Positions 17,119-26,560 of a DNA stretch of 64,000 bases are shown here, piece by piece. Source of the DNA: Butyrivibrio sp. VCD2006 (lineage in GTDB: Bacteria > Bacillota > Clostridia > Lachnospirales > Lachnospiraceae); assembly GCF_000423925.1 (NCBI RefSeq), contig NZ_AUIX01000008.1:62001-126000 (forward strand), read 5' to 3'. The position numbers were made by a program, and so were the translations under genes. Position 1 is the stretch's first letter. The number at the start of each line of letters is the position of its first letter. The notes beneath the pieces were generated by a model. The model saw only the letters and a list, made by a program, of their open reading frames with translations, ran no database searches and had not been told where the DNA came from.

Positions 17119-18132
17119 ATGAACCTTAAGAAAATTGCAGAGCTGGCAGGAGTCAGTACTGCTACGGTATCAAATGTTTTAAACAAGAATTATCACAAAG
17201 TATCGGACGATACGCGAAAACGCGTGGAAGATATCATAAAGGAAACTAATTATAAACCAAATGCTGTTGCAAGGTCTCTTGCTAAAAAGGAGAGTAAAAT
17301 AATAGGTCTTGCAATACCTTATCTTGGAAGAGATGAAGACTTCTTTACAAATCCGTACAATGCTCATATAGTTGCAGCTATTGAAAAATATGTGAGAAAT
17401 GAAGACTATTATCTGATGCTTAGATGCGTTGGAGATCCAAGAGACATCATTTCTCTTCTCTCATCCTGGAATGTTGATGGGGCACTTTTTTTAGGTGTTT
17501 TCAAGGAAGAGGTAAAGGAAATCAAGGAACAGATAGATGTTCCTATGGTTTTTATTGATACATATGCACCGGAAGAAAAGATAGTAAACGTAGGTATTGA
17601 GGATTATCGCGGCGGTTATCTATCTGCCAGATATCTCATTGGAAAATCTCATAAAAATATAGCTCTGGTAACACCTCAGATTGGAGAAGAGGGCGTTATC
17701 AGAGAGAGATACCAGGGCTTTTATGATGCCTGCAAGGAATGCGGAATAAAGTTTGGAGATGAAAATCTTTACTTTACGGATACTACCTACAAAAATGCCA
17801 TGGAGATAGGACAGAACATTGCCTTTTCCAATAAGGGCATTACAGCTGTAGCAACAATGTCTGACGTAGTTGCATTTGGTGTTGCTGAAGGCTTAAAGCA
17901 GTGCGGGATAAGAGTGCCAGGAGATGTTTCCATTATAGGTTTCGATAACCTTCCTGACTGCGAATTCATGACTCCTAAGATAACTTCGATTGCACAGGAT
18001 TTTGACTGGAAGGCCAAAAAAGCAACCGAGTATCTGTTCCATATAATCGAGGGCGATAAGGATATGGTTCTCGACGACAGACTTCCTATACAGGTAGCAG
18101 AGAGACAATCTGTAAGGGATCTGGCAGAATAA
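17119..18132 (+). CDS. LacI-family transcriptional regulator of the starch/maltodextrin locus
   Basis: The product has 337 residues, normal for the family. The N-terminal helix-turn-helix reads MNLKKIAELAGVSTATVSNV, followed by the hinge helix NYKPNAVARSL. Residues 60-337 form the periplasmic-binding-protein-like effector domain, with IGFDNLPDCEFMTPKITSI near residue 275 typical of LacI/GalR proteins. A GGAGGA site precedes the ATG. It lies between the amylase and the sugar transporter, and matching palindromes occur at three promoters including its own. I infer a MalR-like repressor released by maltodextrins; the effector is not proven by sequence. Confidence 0.92.
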   Translation: MNLKKIAELAGVSTATVSNVLNKNYHKVSDDTRKRVEDIIKETNYKPNAVARSLAKKESKIIGLAIPYLGRDEDFFTNPYNAHIVAAIEKYVRNEDYYLMLRCVGDPRDIISLLSSWNVDGALFLGVFKEEVKEIKEQIDVPMVFIDTYAPEEKIVNVGIEDYRGGYLSARYLIGKSHKNIALVTPQIGEEGVIRERYQGFYDACKECGIKFGDENLYFTDTTYKNAMEIGQNIAFSNKGITAVATMSDVVAFGVAEGLKQCGIRVPGDVSIIGFDNLPDCEFMTPKITSIAQDFDWKAKKATEYLFHIIEGDKDMVLDDRLPIQVAERQSVRDLAE

Positions 18133-18150
18133 AACTAAAAAGCAATAAGC

Positions 18151-18300
18151 CAAGGGACGGTTCAATCAGACAAGGGGACAGTTCTTCTGACTTATTTTGT
18201 TTCACAAAATAAGTCAGAAGAACTGCCCCCTTGTCTGATTTTGTGTGCTTCAGAAAACGAACCAAAAGAACCGTCCCCTTGACTGCCCGTGTCTGATTTT
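18151..18300. repeat. Long nested inverted repeat, MITE- or REP-like
   Basis: Arms 18164-18200 and 18204-18240 are 37 bases each, match at 36 positions, and are separated by only three bases. A second, outer inverted repeat pairs the AGGGACGGTTC end (18152-18163) with GAACCGTCCC (18268-18280). No ORF lies inside. The position just after the lacI stop suggests it also acts as the transcript end. The remaining gap to 18477 holds the malE-like promoter. Confidence 0.9.
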
Positions 18301-18403
18301 AAGGTAAAACGAATAACTAAAACAAGATTATAAAAAGGGTTGTGCAAAATACATAAAATGCAAATATGCCATTTATACAGTCTTTATAAAGTTGAAATAG
18401 TGG

Positions 18404-18450
18404 GTTGACCGCTTAACCAAAACATAGTATATTCTAGTAAATCGATTAAC
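18404..18450 (+). promoter_or_regulatory. Sugar-transport operon promoter with two LacI-type operators
   Basis: TTGACC (18405-18410), a 17-base spacer and TATATT (18428-18433) predict a start near 18440. Operator one, GTTGACCGCTTAAC (18404-18417), covers the -35 box. Operator two, GTAAATCGATTAAC (18437-18450), covers the start and differs from the amylase operator at one base. The spacing is 33 bases centre to centre, about three helical turns. The AGGAGG ribosome site lies just before the ATG at 18478. Confidence 0.8.
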
Positions 18451-18477
18451 CAATCAGTTAAATTTAGGAGGACAAAA

Positions 18478-19767
18478 ATGAAAAGAAGGACATTGGCTGC
18501 CATAAGCATGACAGCAACAATAATTGCATCAAGCCTTTCAGGATGCGGAGCATCAGATAACCAGGCATCAGCTGACACAGCAGCTTTAGAAACAGCTAAG
18601 GCTGCAGATAATTCTGCTGCAGGCGAGACAGAGAACGTTAACCTTAAGATATGGGTACCTGAAGAGGAAGTAAATATCACAGACCAGATGGTTAAGGACT
18701 TTGATGCAGCTCATGATGAATTCGATATCACATATGAAATTGCTGTTGTAGGAATCGATGAAGCACCTCAGGCGCTTGAAACAGATTCAGATACAGCGGC
18801 AGACATTTTCTATACACCCAGCGGCGGTGTTGCTGATCTTGCGGGTAAAGGGTTACTGCTTCCCATCACCAAAGACTTTGATGAATTAAAAGTTGACCTT
18901 CCGGAAAGTGCCATTAACGCGGTTACGGTTGATGGGCTCACCTATGCAGTGCCCTTTTCACCTAATACATTTTTCATGTACTACAATAAGGAGCTCTTTA
19001 CCGAGGATGAGATAAAGAATCTTGACACAATGATGGACAAGGATCTCGGTGATGGAATGTGGAACTTTAGCACACAGCTCACAAATTCCTGGTATGCAGA
19101 GATGTTTTTCCTTGGCAATGGTTGCACACTTTTTGGAGAAGACGGTAAGAATGCCGAAGAGTGCAGCTTTAATAATGAAAAAGGACTTGAAGCAGGTGAG
19201 TATATGATAAGTCTTGCGACCAATGCAAAATATCTTGAAGATGCAGACGGAGTTGGCGGAAATGCATTCAAGGAAGGTAAGCTCGGCGCAGTTACAAGCG
19301 GCGCTTGGAGTGCTCCTGAATTCAGAGAGGCTCTTGGCGATAAGCTCGGAGCAGTGGCGCTTCCCACAGCAAATATCAGTGGAAGTGATGTTCAGCTTTC
19401 AAACTTCGTAGACTTTAAGACAATCACAGTTAAGTCAAATACAGCTCATCCCCTTTGTGCACAGCAGCTTGCTGTATATATGGCAAACAAGGACAGCTCA
19501 CTTACAAGATATAAGGAGCAGGGTGATGTACCGGTTCTTAAATCACTTTCAGACAATGATGAGATCAAAAATGATTTTGTAGCAAGTGCTCTTAATGATC
19601 AGGCTGCCTTCGCAACAAATCAGCCCAGCATTCCTCAGATGGGAGATTACTGGGATCCTATGAAGGCTCTTGGAGAGGGTATCTACTACGGAGAGGTTAC
19701 AAGTGCTAACCTTCAGAGTCAGCTTGATGCTCTTGTAGATAGTGTAACAGGAACACTTACAGAATAA
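18478..19767 (+). CDS. MalE-like maltodextrin ABC transporter substrate-binding lipoprotein
   Basis: The product has 429 residues. The N-terminus is a lipoprotein signal peptide with lipobox LSGC (Cys at about residue 22), so the protein is anchored outside the membrane. The mature part is a family 1 extracellular solute-binding protein of maltose type: LKIWVPEEEVNITDQMVKDFD, then YAVPFSPNTFFMYYNKELF and VTSGAWSAPEFREALGDKLG. It leads a transporter operon and is directly followed by two permeases. Operators and context point to maltodextrin as the ligand. Confidence 0.93.
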   Translation: MKRRTLAAISMTATIIASSLSGCGASDNQASADTAALETAKAADNSAAGETENVNLKIWVPEEEVNITDQMVKDFDAAHDEFDITYEIAVVGIDEAPQALETDSDTAADIFYTPSGGVADLAGKGLLLPITKDFDELKVDLPESAINAVTVDGLTYAVPFSPNTFFMYYNKELFTEDEIKNLDTMMDKDLGDGMWNFSTQLTNSWYAEMFFLGNGCTLFGEDGKNAEECSFNNEKGLEAGEYMISLATNAKYLEDADGVGGNAFKEGKLGAVTSGAWSAPEFREALGDKLGAVALPTANISGSDVQLSNFVDFKTITVKSNTAHPLCAQQLAVYMANKDSSLTRYKEQGDVPVLKSLSDNDEIKNDFVASALNDQAAFATNQPSIPQMGDYWDPMKALGEGIYYGEVTSANLQSQLDALVDSVTGTLTE

Positions 19768-19777
19768 GAGGGAAAAC

Positions 19778-21160
19778 ATGGTACAAAGTAAAGCATCAAA
19801 AACTAAAGCTTTAAAAGGCAGAAATTTTATAACGATCTTTACAGAAGGGGACAGCTTTTCAAGGCTGTCCTACCTTCTGAGTGGACTTTCCAACATAAAG
19901 AACGGACAGGTAGGAAAAGGACTTATCTTTTTGATGATCGAGGCTTTATATATCGCATTTATGATACTGTCCGGTGCCCACAACATAAGTAAACTAATTA
20001 CTTTGGGCGACAGCACTCAGGGAATGACATTTAATGAAGCCCTGGGAATTTATGAAGTGTCAAAGGGTGATAATTCCATGCTGATACTCCTTTACGGAGT
20101 TATGACACTGGTAGTCAGCTTTGCATTTTTGGCAGTTTGGCTTTTCTCAATTTTTTCCGGAGAAAAGGCAAGAGAACTGAAAGAATCAGGAAAACAGCCA
20201 AAGGGACTTTTAGAGGATATAAAGAGCCTTGCAAATGAGAATATTCATTTCCTGCTGCTTTCAGTTCCCGTCATTGGGTTATTGGTATTTACGGTAATGC
20301 CTCTCATATATATGATTCTGATGGCATTCACGAATTATGATCAGGATCATCAGCCGCCGGGAAATCTTTTTGACTGGGTGGGAATTAAGAACTTCTTTAC
20401 CTTACTTTCCGCAGGTGAAAGGCTTTCAGCGACATTCTGGCCGGTGCTTGGCTGGACACTTATATGGGGCTTTGCAGCGACCTTTACCTGCTACTTTGGC
20501 GGTATGATTCTTGCGATGATCATCAATTCCAAAGGCATAAAGTTCAAGAAGTTCTGGAGAACAATATTTGTTATTACAATGGCAATTCCCGGATTCATAT
20601 CTCTTAGAGTTGTATCAACAATGCTTGGCGAGCGCGGAATATTCAATGTACTTCTTCAGCAGTGGGGCTTTACATCATCTGCGCTTCCGTTCTTATCAAA
20701 TGTGACCTGGGCAAGAGTCAGCGTAATACTTGTAAATTTCTGGATAGGTGTTCCTGTCACAATGCTGATGGTCAGCGGAATACTTTTAAACATTCCCGGA
20801 GAGCTATACGAGAGTGCACGAATTGACGGAGCAGGACCTATAACAATGTTCAGGAAAATAACATTCCCTTACATGTGGTTTGTAACAACTCCATATCTCA
20901 TAGCTAACCTTATAAGTAACTTCAACAACTTTAATACAATATATTTCCTGACAGGTGGAGAGCCTCTTACACTTGACTATTTCAAGGGCGCGGGAAAAAC
21001 AGATCTGCTTGTGACCTGGCTGTATAAGCTCACAAAGGACAGCAATGATTACAATCTGGCTGCGACGATAGGAATCATAATATTTGTAATATCAGCAACC
21101 TTCACTCTGATCTCATTCTCAAGGTCAGGTGCCATGAAAAATGAGGAGGGCTTCCAGTAA
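19778..21160 (+). CDS. MalF-like sugar ABC transporter permease
   Basis: The product has 460 residues. The N-terminal 150 residues hold about two or three extra membrane helices and a cytoplasmic stretch; the core permease domain follows from about residue 160. The ATPase-contact EAA loop is seen as GELYESARIDGAGPITMFRK near residue 345. The segment LLVTWLYKLTKD near the end is typical of MalF. It forms the import channel with the next gene. The stop overlaps the malG-like start (TAATG). Confidence 0.93.
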   Translation: MVQSKASKTKALKGRNFITIFTEGDSFSRLSYLLSGLSNIKNGQVGKGLIFLMIEALYIAFMILSGAHNISKLITLGDSTQGMTFNEALGIYEVSKGDNSMLILLYGVMTLVVSFAFLAVWLFSIFSGEKARELKESGKQPKGLLEDIKSLANENIHFLLLSVPVIGLLVFTVMPLIYMILMAFTNYDQDHQPPGNLFDWVGIKNFFTLLSAGERLSATFWPVLGWTLIWGFAATFTCYFGGMILAMIINSKGIKFKKFWRTIFVITMAIPGFISLRVVSTMLGERGIFNVLLQQWGFTSSALPFLSNVTWARVSVILVNFWIGVPVTMLMVSGILLNIPGELYESARIDGAGPITMFRKITFPYMWFVTTPYLIANLISNFNNFNTIYFLTGGEPLTLDYFKGAGKTDLLVTWLYKLTKDSNDYNLAATIGIIIFVISATFTLISFSRSGAMKNEEGFQ

Positions 21161-22422
21161 TGAAAAAAGTAGTAATAGGATTGAATCTGGATTTTCACCT
21201 AAAAGCTCTTATCGGAATATTTGCATCGGTTATATGCATGTTTGTTTCTTTTGTAAAAAGTGAATACGGGTATATGAATATGATTTCTACCTGCATGTAT
21301 GTACTTACTTCAGACGGAAAATCCAAAGCCTATTTTATTCTTTTGCTTGCAACTGTTCTCACGATCATTTCAGCAGTCCTTGGAGTTATAAGCCTTGTTA
21401 AGACAACGGTGCCGGGAATGAAAATATGGCAGTATGTGCAGGGTGTAAATGTTGTTTTCTGGACACTTCTTCTTTTTGCGGGAAAAAGCATTTATGAAAA
21501 AGCAGGGCTGTCAGGAACATTCCTTAACAAAAATTATAGCTTTGGCATGTGGTTTGGACTTTTCTTTGCGTATTTTACACTTGTGATGATAATGCGAGTG
21601 ACACAGACAAATGTAGGCTATATAGCACTTACCATTCTTGGAATCATATGGCTATTTCCTATTTTGTGGATTGTGCTTACCGCATTCAGGGCTGAGCAGG
21701 GATATTATGTAGGGTACTTTATTCCTCATGGTTTTACTTTGGATAATTTCAAGAATCTGTTTTCCAATCAGAGCGTTTTACCCTTTGGAAAATGGTGGGT
21801 AAATACAATGATCGTTGCAGTGTGCAGCTGCGTGATCAATACACTTATAATACTTGCAACATCCTACGTACTTAGTAGAACAAGATTCCGTGGCAGAAAA
21901 GGATTTATGAATGTGCTGATGATCATAGGCATGTTCCCGGGATTTATGTCTCTTATTGCAGTCTACAACATATTAAAGGGTATCGGACTCAATCAGTCGC
22001 TTATGGCTCTTATAGTAGTAGGAGCTGCAGGTGCTGCCATGGGATATCACGTAAGTAAAGGCTTTTTTGATACTATTCCAAAAGCTGTGGACGAAGCTGC
22101 AATAATTGATGGCGCCAGCAGATTTCAGATTTTTACCCATATAACCCTGCCGCTTTCGAAATCAATAATTGTTTATACGGTTTTGGGAAATTTCCTTGGC
22201 GCGTGGTCTGACTACATTTTCCCGAGCATGCTTTTTGGCGATAAACAAAGCTCATATACTGTAGCTGTCGGTTTGTACTGGCTTACAGACTTTAAGAGAA
22301 TTGATACATATTACACGCAGTTTGCAGCCGGCGCGGTTGTTGTTGCGATTCCCATTGTGATTCTCTTTATATGGTTACAGAGATTCTATGTTGAGGGTCT
22401 CTCCGGATCAGTAAAGGGTTAA
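21160..22422 (+). CDS. MalG-like sugar ABC transporter permease with extended N-terminus
   Basis: The product has 420 residues, about 130 more than a usual MalG. The extra N-terminal region contains about four hydrophobic segments (residues about 12-30, 65-85, 92-112, 130-150) before the normal permease core. The EAA loop is KAVDEAAIIDGASRFQIF near residue 305, and the C-terminus ends in the typical RFYVEGLSGSVKG. It is coupled to the malF-like gene by a one-base overlap. No ATPase gene is present; in Firmicutes a shared MsmK/MsmX-type ATPase encoded elsewhere usually serves such importers. Confidence 0.93.
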   Translation: MKKVVIGLNLDFHLKALIGIFASVICMFVSFVKSEYGYMNMISTCMYVLTSDGKSKAYFILLLATVLTIISAVLGVISLVKTTVPGMKIWQYVQGVNVVFWTLLLFAGKSIYEKAGLSGTFLNKNYSFGMWFGLFFAYFTLVMIMRVTQTNVGYIALTILGIIWLFPILWIVLTAFRAEQGYYVGYFIPHGFTLDNFKNLFSNQSVLPFGKWWVNTMIVAVCSCVINTLIILATSYVLSRTRFRGRKGFMNVLMIIGMFPGFMSLIAVYNILKGIGLNQSLMALIVVGAAGAAMGYHVSKGFFDTIPKAVDEAAIIDGASRFQIFTHITLPLSKSIIVYTVLGNFLGAWSDYIFPSMLFGDKQSSYTVAVGLYWLTDFKRIDTYYTQFAAGAVVVAIPIVILFIWLQRFYVEGLSGSVKG

Positions 22423-22497
22423 TTACACTAAAGGCTATTTAAAGCAGATGATATATAGAAACTGATATAAAGAGTTAAAAAAGAAACGGATAAAAAG

Positions 22498-24858
22498 ATG
22501 ACTTTAAAATACATTAAGGGTGAAAAATATAGAATTACTGTTCTTACTGAGAGAATGCTGAGGATTGAATATCAGGAAGATGGTTATTTTGAGGACAGGC
22601 AGACAACCGGAATAGTTAATCGTTTTTTTGAAGACTGTACCTATGAGCTAAAAAGAAGCAGTGAAGGCATTGAAGTAGATACCGGTTCATTACTCTTAAA
22701 ATATGATGAGCAGGCACCCTCTACAAGAGGACTTACAGTTCTTGTAAAAAGCACCGGGCAAACCTGGAACTATGGTATGGGCCATGCCAATATGGATGGA
22801 AATCTCCTTGGAACAGCAAGGACACTTGATCTTTCGGATGGTCCGATCCCTCTTGATCCCGGAATATTCGGAAGGAAGGGATACGCAACTCTTGACGACA
22901 GTAAGAGTGCCGTCTGCATTGATGGAACAGAATATAGGAAAAGAGAATACGAAGGAGTTGATGTTTACTTCTTTGGATTTGGTAGTGATTACTATGGGGG
23001 ATTGTCCGAGTTTTATAAGCTTTGCGGCAAGACGCCCATGATTCCCAGGTATGCCCTTGGTAACTGGTGGAGCAGATTCTACAGGTATACAGAGGATTCT
23101 TACCTTGAACTTCTGGATAGATTCGAAGAAGAAAAGATTCCTCTTTCTGTGGCGGTTATCGATATGGACTGGCACATAACTGACATTGATCCAAAGTACG
23201 GAACCGGATGGACCGGCTATAGCTGGAATAAGGAATATTTTCCCGATTATAAGAGGTTCCTCAAAAGGGTTCACGAAAAGGGGCTGTCGACGACACTTAA
23301 TCTTCATCCTGCAGATGGAATAAGGGCATTTGAGGATATGTATGAAAAGACTGCAAAAAGGATGGGGATTGATCCCAAAACCGAAGAACCTGTTAAGTTT
23401 GATTTTGGCGATAGAAAGTTCAGGGAAGCATATTTTGATGAAGTGATGCATCCCTATGAAAATGACGGCGTGGATTTCTGGTGGATTGACTGGCAACAGG
23501 GAACGGGAGATAAACCATCTGACGTGGATCCTCTTTTCCTCCTAAATCACTATCATTATCACGATCAGGAGGATAGAAATGTAAGGCCCATGATTTTTTC
23601 AAGATATGCCGGTCCCGGAAGTCATAGGTATCCGGTTGGCTTTTCGGGAGATACCAAAGCCACATGGAGAAGCCTGGATTATCAGCCCTTCTTTACTAGT
23701 ACTTCAAGTAACATCGGATATGGCTGGTGGAGCCATGACATTGGCGGACATATGCTGGGCGACAGAAATGATGAGAGACTTCTAAGATGGGTTCAGTTTG
23801 GCGTATTTTCACCTATTATGAGGCTCCACAGCAGCTCCAGTGCATTTGTAAATAAAGAGCCCTGGGCAATAAGTGAGCCGTATCACAGCATAATTGCTGA
23901 GTATATGCGTCTAAGACACAGGCTTATTCCATACCTGTATACGGAAAACTACAGAGCATACAAGGAAGACAGGCCACTTGTCAGACCTATGTATTATCTT
24001 ATGCCTGATGATGAACGTTCATATCATGTTCCTAATGAATATGGATTCGGAGAAAGCTTACTTGTCGGAGCAATCACTGAGCCTATGGATAATGTAATAA
24101 AGCAGGCTGCAGTAAACATGCTTATTCCTGAGGGTAGATGGTATGATATTCAAAACGGAAGAATTTATAAGGGCAAGCAGAAGAGGAAACTCTATAGAAA
24201 AATAAATGAGATGCCGGTACTTCTTAAGGCCGGAGGTGTTCTTCCGCTTTCGGGAGAGGATACCGTAAATGGAACGGCTAATCCAAAAACACTTAAGCTC
24301 TATGTAGGGGCAGGCACAGACGGCAGCTATACTCTGTACGAAGATGATGGTATAACCATGGATTATCAAAACGGCAAATTTGCACAGACAGACTACAGAG
24401 TTAAGTTTAAGAAAAAAGGAAATGAACTTTGCAGCGCAAATTCTGAAATCGAGATATTTATTGATGGTTCAGTCGGAGATCTTTCACTTATACCGGGAAG
24501 CCGTGACTATGAGATAAAGATCTTCGGTGTTAAGAAGAAAGAGCAAACAGAAATAAATGCAAGCAGACCCTTCGAGACCGAAGCAGACTTAAATAAACAA
24601 ATACTGACCATAAGGATTAATGATGTAAAGTCTGAAGACGGAGCACGTATATCAGTAAAAAATATCGAACTTTCGGAAAATGATTATAAGGACCTGATAT
24701 TCGGTATTCTTGAAAATGCGTGGATCGAAACCGTGAAAAAGGATGAAATCTACAATGCCATGATGGATATGAAGAAGGACGATTTTGCTTCTTACATAAG
24801 AGAGTCAGAAATATCCGAAAACCTTAAAGCAGCATTTTTTGAAATACTTGATAACTGA
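22498..24858 (+). CDS. Glycoside hydrolase family 31 alpha-glucosidase
   Basis: The product has 786 residues and no signal peptide, so it acts in the cytoplasm. An N-terminal beta domain precedes the barrel. FWWIDWQQG holds the nucleophile Asp331, and FSGDTKATW holds the acid/base Asp385. AVIDMDWH near residue 218 and RLHSSSS near 440 are further family positions. The last 60 residues form a helical tail not required by the fold. It lies 75 bases after the malG-like gene in the same direction and likely cleaves imported maltodextrins to glucose. The ribosome site is weak, which may lower its level compared with the transporter. Confidence 0.93.
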   Translation: MTLKYIKGEKYRITVLTERMLRIEYQEDGYFEDRQTTGIVNRFFEDCTYELKRSSEGIEVDTGSLLLKYDEQAPSTRGLTVLVKSTGQTWNYGMGHANMDGNLLGTARTLDLSDGPIPLDPGIFGRKGYATLDDSKSAVCIDGTEYRKREYEGVDVYFFGFGSDYYGGLSEFYKLCGKTPMIPRYALGNWWSRFYRYTEDSYLELLDRFEEEKIPLSVAVIDMDWHITDIDPKYGTGWTGYSWNKEYFPDYKRFLKRVHEKGLSTTLNLHPADGIRAFEDMYEKTAKRMGIDPKTEEPVKFDFGDRKFREAYFDEVMHPYENDGVDFWWIDWQQGTGDKPSDVDPLFLLNHYHYHDQEDRNVRPMIFSRYAGPGSHRYPVGFSGDTKATWRSLDYQPFFTSTSSNIGYGWWSHDIGGHMLGDRNDERLLRWVQFGVFSPIMRLHSSSSAFVNKEPWAISEPYHSIIAEYMRLRHRLIPYLYTENYRAYKEDRPLVRPMYYLMPDDERSYHVPNEYGFGESLLVGAITEPMDNVIKQAAVNMLIPEGRWYDIQNGRIYKGKQKRKLYRKINEMPVLLKAGGVLPLSGEDTVNGTANPKTLKLYVGAGTDGSYTLYEDDGITMDYQNGKFAQTDYRVKFKKKGNELCSANSEIEIFIDGSVGDLSLIPGSRDYEIKIFGVKKKEQTEINASRPFETEADLNKQILTIRINDVKSEDGARISVKNIELSENDYKDLIFGILENAWIETVKKDEIYNAMMDMKKDDFASYIRESEISENLKAAFFEILDN

Positions 24859-24866
24859 CAAAAACT

Positions 24867-24906
24867 TTCCCACAACTATTTTATATAAAATGGTTGTGGG
24901 AATTTT
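24867..24906. terminator. Bidirectional terminator between GH31 and MATE genes
   Basis: A long near-perfect palindrome pairs TTCCCACAAC (24867-24876) with GTTGTGGGAA, with an AT-rich inner stem. T runs flank it on both strands. It serves the convergent GH31 and MATE genes. Confidence 0.85.
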
Positions 24907-24960
24907 TGTTACTCGAACCTTTTCACAGTGCCTATGCAGGCGGTGCGGGAAGGAAGTACT

Positions 24961-26316
24961 TCATTGTGTGGGCTCGGCAACTTTTGTTGCCTCACCGAAA
25001 TGTGTGGCAAATCGAAGCCAGGCGGTTACACCACTTAATACCCACACGATACCGGCTGAAATCCAGATACCTTTTTCGCCCATGCCCATGTACTGGGTTA
25101 TGAAAAGAGGTATTGTAAATCTGCCAATTACTTCGACGATTCCGTTAAATAGTGCAAAGAATGCATCTCCGATTCCTGTAAGGACTCCTCTTACTACATA
25201 TATAAGTCCAAGTGAAATGTAAAACAGACTTGTTATCTTTAGACCCATTGAGCCAAGGGCGATTACATCATTGTCAGATACAAACATGGAGGTTATTGTT
25301 CCTCCAAAAACCTGTATGCTGACAACCATTACTGCAGTAAGAACGGCCATGATCATAAGGCCTTTTCTGTATCCGGTGTATACGCGGTCATATTTTCCTG
25401 CTCCATAATTCTGTCCGCAATAAGTAGCTATTGCAGCGCCAAGTGTAGCATATGGCTGATGAATAAGCTGTTCGATTCTGTTTGTTGCCGTAAAGGCTGC
25501 AACAACTACAGTTCCATAGGAGTTGACTATTCTCTGTACAGCCATTGAAGAAATGGCAATCAGGGCAAATTGTAGTGACATCGGAACACCAAGGCGGATA
25601 ATCTTTATTGCGAGGTCTGATCTGAATACCAGATCATTCTTATTCAATTTAAAGTAAGGATTAACCTTTCTGGCGTATAATCCGCAGCTGATAGCAGCAA
25701 TCGATTGCGAGATTATGGTGGCTATGGCGGCTCCGTTTATTCCCATTTTGCAAAAATAAACCAGGAAAATATCGAGAAAAACATTGATGACTGCTGCAAT
25801 AATAAGGAAATAAAGCGGAGACTTTGAGTCACCAAGCGCTCTAAGCATTGAGGTCAGATAATTATAAGCTGAAACAAACAGTAATCCAACGCACATGTAT
25901 CTCATGTAGGATACGGAGTCAGCAAGTATTGCTTCGGGCGTGCCAAGAAGCTTAAGGAGTGCTTCGCAGGATATAAATCCAATGGTTCCGAAAAACAGGG
26001 GAACAATTAGCATTATTATTCCGGTATTTACAATACTCTTTTTTACGTTGTCATCATCATGAGCTCCGTAAAATTGTGAGACGATTATTCCACCGCCTCC
26101 GCCGATTCCGTTACACAGTGCGAAAAAGAGAAAGGTTACGGATGCAGTGGCACCAACTGCCGCAAGTGCATCAGCACCAACGAATCTTCCGACAATAATG
26201 GTATCTGCCAGATTGTATATCTGCTGAAAAATATTTCCTATAAGTGCCGGCAGAGCAAAGAGTAGTATATGCTTTACAGGGTTACCTGTTGTCATATCTG
26301 TCGTGTGCTTTTTCAT
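24961..26316 (-). CDS. MATE family multidrug/toxin efflux transporter
   Basis: The product has 451 residues with about twelve membrane helices. Family signatures are NPVKHILLFALPALIGNIFQQIYNL at the start, DTIIVGRFVGADALAAVG, and the related second-half segment PYATLGAAIATYCGQNYGAGK. MATE proteins export drugs or metabolites using Na+ or H+ gradients. GGGAG precedes the ATG. It is divergent from an AraC-type regulator, which may control it. The substrate is unknown. Confidence 0.92.
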   Translation of the reverse strand: MKKHTTDMTTGNPVKHILLFALPALIGNIFQQIYNLADTIIVGRFVGADALAAVGATASVTFLFFALCNGIGGGGGIIVSQFYGAHDDDNVKKSIVNTGIIMLIVPLFFGTIGFISCEALLKLLGTPEAILADSVSYMRYMCVGLLFVSAYNYLTSMLRALGDSKSPLYFLIIAAVINVFLDIFLVYFCKMGINGAAIATIISQSIAAISCGLYARKVNPYFKLNKNDLVFRSDLAIKIIRLGVPMSLQFALIAISSMAVQRIVNSYGTVVVAAFTATNRIEQLIHQPYATLGAAIATYCGQNYGAGKYDRVYTGYRKGLMIMAVLTAVMVVSIQVFGGTITSMFVSDNDVIALGSMGLKITSLFYISLGLIYVVRGVLTGIGDAFFALFNGIVEVIGRFTIPLFITQYMGMGEKGIWISAGIVWVLSGVTAWLRFATHFGEATKVAEPTQ

Positions 26317-26560
26317 GTATCATAAACTCCCTGAAATTTGTTTAAAAGTCAATATGTAATATAATCCTGTTCCTGTAAATATACTTCTTATGTTTTGACT
26401 TTATTGTTATCAGTTTTTGCGTAGTGGCGAATTCAAAATATGATATATGTCATATCGAAAAATAAGAGGATGAACACAAGCTCTGATGCTATCATTTTTA
26501 TAATTTTATTTGTCTATCTTAAATGTCGCGCTCATTTACTGTATAATGAAAGGAAATTAT

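Noticed and set aside
22696-23496. A 266-residue minus-strand ORF inside the GH31 gene.
   Set aside because: The plus-strand GH31 reading has intact catalytic motifs over its whole length. The antisense ORF shows no family features or start signal.
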